From positions 177,800,798 to 177,864,797 of the forward strand of contig NC_134138.1 of NCBI RefSeq assembly GCF_033958435.1: a stretch of 64,000 nt of DNA, written 5' to 3'. The number at the start of each line of letters is the position of its first letter. The first letter of the stretch is position 1. Origin of the DNA: Carettochelys insculpta (taxonomy: Eukaryota; Chordata; Testudines; Carettochelyidae). This document shows, piece by piece, positions 60,530 to 64,000 of this stretch. Under the pieces are notes generated by a model. It did not search any database and was not told where the DNA came from. It worked only from the letters and a program-made list of their open reading frames with translations. The position numbers were made by a program, and so were the translations under genes.

Positions 60530-60539
60530 AGTGTAGTTT

Positions 60540-61256
60540 TTGCTCCTCGTTGATGTTTTGAGACTACAAATTACTGTGTAAGATAACTAATGACCAGAAC
60601 TTCCCAGGTACAATATTCCTGAAGGTTTCCCCAATTCCATGGAGATTCTATGGGCCCCTAATAGGATTATAAACAGATGGTTAATTGTTACAAACCTGCA
60701 TACTGCTCATTCGGAAACTTGCATACTGCCTGCTGAAAACATAGGGCTTTAAAAAATCTTAAAACATTTATAAGAATATAAGAAAAGGATGATCCCAGTC
60801 AAACTCAAAATGTTGTGGGCTATTCTGTGCAATATGTGTGTTTTTCTGTTGCGCTGTCCAAAGGATGATAAAAAAGAACAAACAAATGAGGTTTTTGGTG
60901 AATGAATGAATGAAACTTTAATACTATTTTAAAATCTAGACTGAGGAACCCAGGAATATGTAAAAGATAGCATTTCAAATAGAACAGAATATTAAAATAG
61001 GACAAAAGCTGACATTCTTTCTTATCAGAATTATTCTATTTTCTTCTCTGAGAACACTGAGCCACAACTGGGAACCCTATTTTTTCTATATTCAGAAGTC
61101 TTATTTTTTTCTCGCATCCAGTCTTAGCCTTCAGATCAAAGAGCACATTCATTCAACTTCTAAAGCAGATGATATGTGGTCAGGATAATACAGGCTTACT
61201 TTTATCAGCCACTCTGCTGATGGTGAACCACACGTTCATTTGTAAGACGTATAACA
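60540..61256. other. Unique intron
   Basis: AT-rich, nothing recognised. Confidence 0.5.
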
Positions 61257-61258
61257 TA

Positions 61259-61584
61259 CAGGTTGAACCACTTTAATCTGGAGCTCTCTTGTCTGGCAAT
61301 ATCTGTAAACTGGCACAGTTTTGGTTAACTAGATGACCATTTATTATGGGTGTGGCAAGTTTCCTGTCAACTGATAAAGTTTGTTTCCAGCCACCAGTCC
61401 TGGCTCTCAGTGTTCTGTGCTGTTTTTTAGCTGTAATTTACCCCTAAATATCTTCTAAGAGCCCAGAAAGCAGTGGAAGTGTTGGTAATGCTGTTAGACA
61501 ACACTGACCTCCCATGATCCGGCAAATTCTCTTGTCCAGCATCAGTCAGGTCCCAAGGGTGCCAGATTAGAGAGATTCAACCTG
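61259..61584. mobile_element. Tigger/mariner-like short element
   Basis: The ends caggttgaaccactttaatc and gattagagagattcaacctg are inverted. A TA dinucleotide lies directly outside each end (61257-61258, 61585-61586), the target site of Tc1/mariner-type elements. 326 bp, non-coding. It matches the 23.96-24.26-kb copy in reverse. Confidence 0.75.
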
Positions 61585-61589
61585 TATCT

Positions 61590-63240
61590 GATAGTACATC
61601 TCCAAAAAGGGAGCACGCAGATAATTACTAATTAAATGTTAATAAAGGATAAAGTGATTGGGTAAATCCAACAGATGCAGACTATTGGATGGAACATTTG
61701 TAATTATTTTTCCGTAACTTATTTCCAACTTGCACTATAACAAATGACTTTCTGGGCTTGTTTTAGCAACATAGCAGTTAAAATCAAATTTCTTACATCA
61801 GTAGCAATCCATATTCGTTGACTCTCTGTTAAGATAGGTGAGTAATAGTGAGGAGACTTTGACTCTGAAGCTCCTCCCCTCTCTTTTCTGTGGTGTTACA
61901 TGATGCTGTAATTTTACAATGAGTAACCATTAGTCCAGGTACAGGAAAACTAACTCAGTGCATGTACATATTTGACTTATGACAAAAGGTAGCTTTGCAA
62001 GCTTAGTAAGAACTTAATTAAAGCTGATGGCGAATATAAGAGATTATGATTCTTAAATAAAAACTTACAAAAAGTAACTCTGCATATAATTTGCCCCCCG
62101 GGGAAAAAAAAAACTTTTAATCGAATAGAAAAAATAGCTGCGATTTGAAGAAGTTTTAAAATTGTTTCCCCAGCTTGGTAATTTATTTGATGTCATGCTT
62201 GGCCTTTAGTCAGGGCTGTTCAGTGCTGCTTTGGTACCCTGGGAGTTATGTTTAGTGGTTTTCTTTTCACAATATTATAGCCTCTCATCTTCAGTTGAAA
62301 TCATGCGCTACTCATCACCATTGTATTTGTCATATGGTACAGTATATACTGCAGCCTCCTCTGGATAAAAAGCAGTCACATTTACCTTTAAGAAGGTCAA
62401 TTATTCTGCATCTTCAAAATTCAGACTTGCTTGTTCTTCTCAACTAGTCCGGGACCTAATAAAGCACAATAAATCTCCGAAAAAGCTTATAACGTGTTTT
62501 TGTTTTAGGCTCCCAAAAGTCATCTGGCATCCTCCCTCTTGACTTTTGCCAGATTGATATAATAAAGCAAAACAATTCTCTAAGGGGGAAAAAGCACTTA
62601 CAGGTGCTGTATATATATTTTTTGTGTCATGCTCACATTTTTCTTTCTGCCCCTTGATTGATCACTGCTTTAAAAATACATACATCTCCAAGGTAAGAAA
62701 AAGAACTTGAGAATGCCGTTTAACTTCTTTAACACAACTTTTTTAAACTGAGATTTTGTTTTAAAAAGTGTTATCTGTAAACTAAATATCTATACAAATG
62801 GAATTACAGTCAGGTGACCAAACATATACCAGCTTTTACAAAACACATACAAGCAAAAATAACGAAGCATTCAAAATCAGAAAAATCACAGTTACAGTGC
62901 AGGAACTAAGAGATGTTTGTGTTTTTAAACAAAAAGCAAGTTAACAAATAGGAATGGATTTTTTTTCCCTAGGTAGGGAAGAGCTAATGGAAAAGAAACA
63001 TTTTAATTATTCCTCATTTCTATTTTTGGAAAGACCTGACTGCCATCTTAACAGGATGGACTTAGCTAGCTTGTCCCAAGGAAGGGAAAATAAATATGAC
63101 AGATAAGAATGAATACTTTTAAGCTAAAGTAAAGTAGAACAATCATTCCACAATATATTCAGAAATTGATTTAAAAACATAGAAAACATAAGGCTTAGTG
63201 AAGAAGGGTGCTTTTGAACTCAGGGCACCCTTTCCAAGGA
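61590..63240. other. Unique AT-rich intron
   Basis: No gene or repeat recognised. Confidence 0.5.
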
Positions 63241-63244
63241 ACCC

Positions 63245-63412
63245 CGGCTACATGGTTATTTTTATTTTGAAATCAACACTTTTGACGAGCCTGGCAGCTG
63301 CTATTATGCAAATGAGGAGCTGAATATTCATATCAATATGCATGTGCATTTTTGAATGGCTGCAATTTACATGCCCCTTCTGAAAGGGAGGGGTAGCGTA
63401 GCCACGGCCCCG
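63245..63412. mobile_element. Worn MITE
   Basis: A 'ggctacatggtta' start and 'gtagcgtagccacggcc' end are weakly inverted around 'tatgcaaatgaggagctgaa', an interior common to turtle MITEs. Boundaries approximate. Confidence 0.4.
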
Positions 63413-63505
63413 GTGTTTAGTCTTCATTGGTGAACCCTCCTTTTGAAAAATATGGTCACTGGAGAACTAACTTACAGCATTTAGTTTCTAGACATTCTAG
63501 GCATG

Positions 63506-64000
63506 TGTCAAGGCTGTTTCCCACTCTGACACTCTGAGTGCAGAAGAAGGTGGGGGCCTGCAAGAGACCTTAAAAATAACTTGCCTCTAGAGGCTTCTGC
63601 TTAAAAGCTTCCCAAGGTCACAGATTCTCAGACTCTGGGAGGTAACTGCTGTTACCTTATTTTACACTACAGAGACCACCGCAGGGTGGCTTAATTAATT
63701 GCCAGTACTGAATTAAAGGAAAAGTGGGGGGACTAGCTTTCAAGCCCCCACTCATACCCTCCTGCACTCAGACCCTTACTCAGACAAACTCACACAGCTG
63801 AAGAGTTGCACGGGAACCGTGGAGGAAGCCAAGGCACAGTGGGTCCAGTGTGTTTGGCTGCAATCATGAATCCAGGATGGTGAGCTGATTTGATGGCCCC
63901 CTTGTCAGCTTGCTCTCTTTGTCAGCTGTAGTACTCAGGGGCAGTCAGTATGATCCATCCTGGGGAGACGGGAAGGCATAAGGGCCAGGGCCCTGGGCCT
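63506..64000 (-). mobile_element. LTR-like element end, runs off the window
   Basis: From tgtcaaggctg the sequence follows the 25.15-kb LTR-like end: 'cactctgacactctgagtgc', 'gggggcctgcaagag' and 'cttcccaaggtcacagatt'. It diverges further in. On the minus strand this is the 3' end (CCTTGACA). The rest lies beyond 64000. Confidence 0.5.

Overview
The window is vertebrate nuclear DNA, most likely from a turtle. It is AT-rich and intron-like, with no operons or long intact reading frames. The turtle call rests on its interspersed repeats: a tRNA-Lys-type Pol III SINE with a CR1-type tail, CR1 LINE 3' ends, many copies of a Penelope-like element carrying the familiar 'ggtagccgtgttagtctg' end, and PIF/Harbinger elements with 'ctatgtctacac' ends. 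The species assignment is inference from repeat families recalled from turtle genomes; no database search was run.

Only one host-gene segment can be supported. A 157-bp internal coding exon lies on the minus strand at 24423-24579, with good splice sites on both sides. Its translation matches the fibrinogen-like/cysteine-rich region of contactin-associated protein-like 2 (CNTNAP2), a neurexin-family neuronal adhesion protein known for its enormous introns. The rest of the window is therefore read as two flanking CNTNAP2 introns: 24580-64000 upstream in the gene and 1-24422 downstream.

Layout. 1-7 kb: mostly unique intron with a CR1 tail and a CA microsatellite. 7.0-8.4 kb: a Penelope-like insertion ending in a perfect hairpin, then a solo LTR with a perfect 5-bp target duplication. 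10.3-13.9 kb: two CR1 3' ends, a small inverted-repeat element, and a 1.06-kb solo LTR nested in another DNA element. 16.8-19.9 kb: GC-rich repeats, MIR-like fragments and a Penelope-like copy. 21.7-24.3 kb: GC-rich repeat and two DNA-transposon remnants, then the exon. 25.1-27.1 kb: a reverse-oriented LTR-like element next to a palindromic MITE that contains an inverted copy of its own left border. 33-35 kb: three short DNA transposons. 36.6-37.9 kb: a 1.3-kb foldback Penelope-like element with GIY-YIG nuclease remnants on both strands. 40.16-44.75 kb: a nearly complete, decayed PIF/Harbinger transposon with transposase and Myb/SANT-like genes facing each other. 46.4-48.8 kb: an L2-like scrap and a second, older Harbinger transposase on the other strand. 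52.2-52.8 kb: a second foldback Penelope-like element with a 13-bp target duplication and a hammerhead-like ribozyme core. 53-60.5 kb: more Penelope-like pieces, a tRNA-derived SINE and palindromic MITEs. 61-64 kb: a Tigger-like short element, a MITE and an LTR-like end running off the window.

Nothing here looks like a bacterial-style system. The strongest unusual signal is structural: at least two large head-to-head Penelope-like foldbacks plus several probable smaller ones, with sequence resembling hammerhead cores, and a set of 3-bp-target-duplication DNA elements that the Harbinger copy could once have mobilised. The RNA genes, exon boundaries and element ends given here come from reading the sequence and recalled family knowledge, not from searches.
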